DNA of 39,724 nucleotides. Source: Defluviitaleaceae bacterium (GTDB lineage Bacteria; Bacillota; Clostridia; Lachnospirales; WQUN01). The position numbers were made by a program, and so were the translations under genes. This document shows, one piece after another, positions 39,714-39,724 of this stretch. The stretch is from NCBI GenBank assembly GCA_009784025.1, contig WQVK01000024.1, positions 1-39,724 of the forward strand. The letters are read 5' to 3'. The notes below the pieces were generated by a model. It was not told where the DNA came from and did not search any database. It was given only the letters and a program-made list of their open reading frames with translations. Numbering within the stretch: the stretch's first letter is position 1; the number at the start of each line of letters is the position of its first letter.

Positions 39714-39724
39714 ACCGATAAGTC
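39648..39724 (-). mobile_element. group II intron-like RNA segment (partial, at window edge)
   Basis: On the minus strand GGAGAGCCGGATACA, loop TCGAAAGG, TGTCCGTCCGGTTC and GGAGGGGGCTGTCC. This hairpin arrangement is, from memory, that of the domain IV region of bacterial group II introns flanking the reverse transcriptase gene. Only the piece inside the window is seen; no reverse transcriptase frame is present, so the exact junction and orientation of the intron are inferred. Confidence 0.55.

Overview
The window looks like chromosomal DNA of an anaerobic, endospore-forming Firmicute of class Clostridia. It carries a spo0A response regulator gene, a mecA-type ClpC adaptor, a fused secDF, der, plsY, and a citrate-to-2-oxoglutarate operon that uses a predicted (Re)-citrate synthase of the kind known from clostridia. 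No species can be named from sequence alone. Both edges lie in repeat-like DNA (a hairpin block on the left, a group II intron-like block on the right), as expected if this is a contig broken at repeats; that is inference.

Layout. 0.4-4.4 kb: WYL regulator; a minus-strand operon (DUF3795/NTF2-like protein, PNPOx-family protein, AlkZ-related gene interrupted by an amber codon); a second minus-strand operon (HMA metallochaperone, DUF503 protein, methyltransferase). 4.6-7.3 kb: Zn/Cd-type P1B ATPase and its ArsR/CadC-type regulator, with three matching operator palindromes. 7.5-9.0 kb: APH-family kinase and MntP. 9.1-11.3 kb: spo0A and a divergent S41 peptidase. 11.9-15.5 kb: MecA, CNNM/CorC-like protein, CmpB-like membrane protein, tRNA-Lys(CTT), MIP channel. 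16.0-20.3 kb: SecDF, a separate miniature SecD-head paralogue, prepilin peptidase, PlsY. 20.5-28.6 kb: unknown 340-aa protein, Der, then the aconitase / Re-citrate synthase / GNAT / isocitrate dehydrogenase operon. 29.1-31.7 kb: DUF3810 metallopeptidase-like protein and a two-gene ABC transporter. 32.0-34.0 kb: a MerR-type regulator and a partner protein that share an unnamed cysteine-rich domain, behind a MerR-style promoter with a 19-bp spacer. 34.4-37.8 kb: TetR regulator, ABC ATPase and a permease split into two overlapping reading frames. 37.9-39.7 kb: LCP protein and a P-loop kinase whose 3' end runs into group II intron-like sequence.

Intergenic DNA is unusually rich in dispersed repeats: paired KpnI-type palindromes always 32 bp apart (4 copies), a 13-bp-stem hairpin (3 copies), a MITE-like element with TATAGTGAAA termini (3 whole copies, one half copy), and mosaic elements built of smaller hairpin modules. 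Several abut or overlap gene 3' ends and supply the stop codon and last residues of the host protein.

Most notable candidates: the MerR/partner cysteine-domain pair with its promoter, the SecD-head mini-paralogue with a duplicated promoter, the repeat families that write C-termini, and the fixed-spacing palindrome pairs. All coordinates and motifs were read by eye; no homology search was run.
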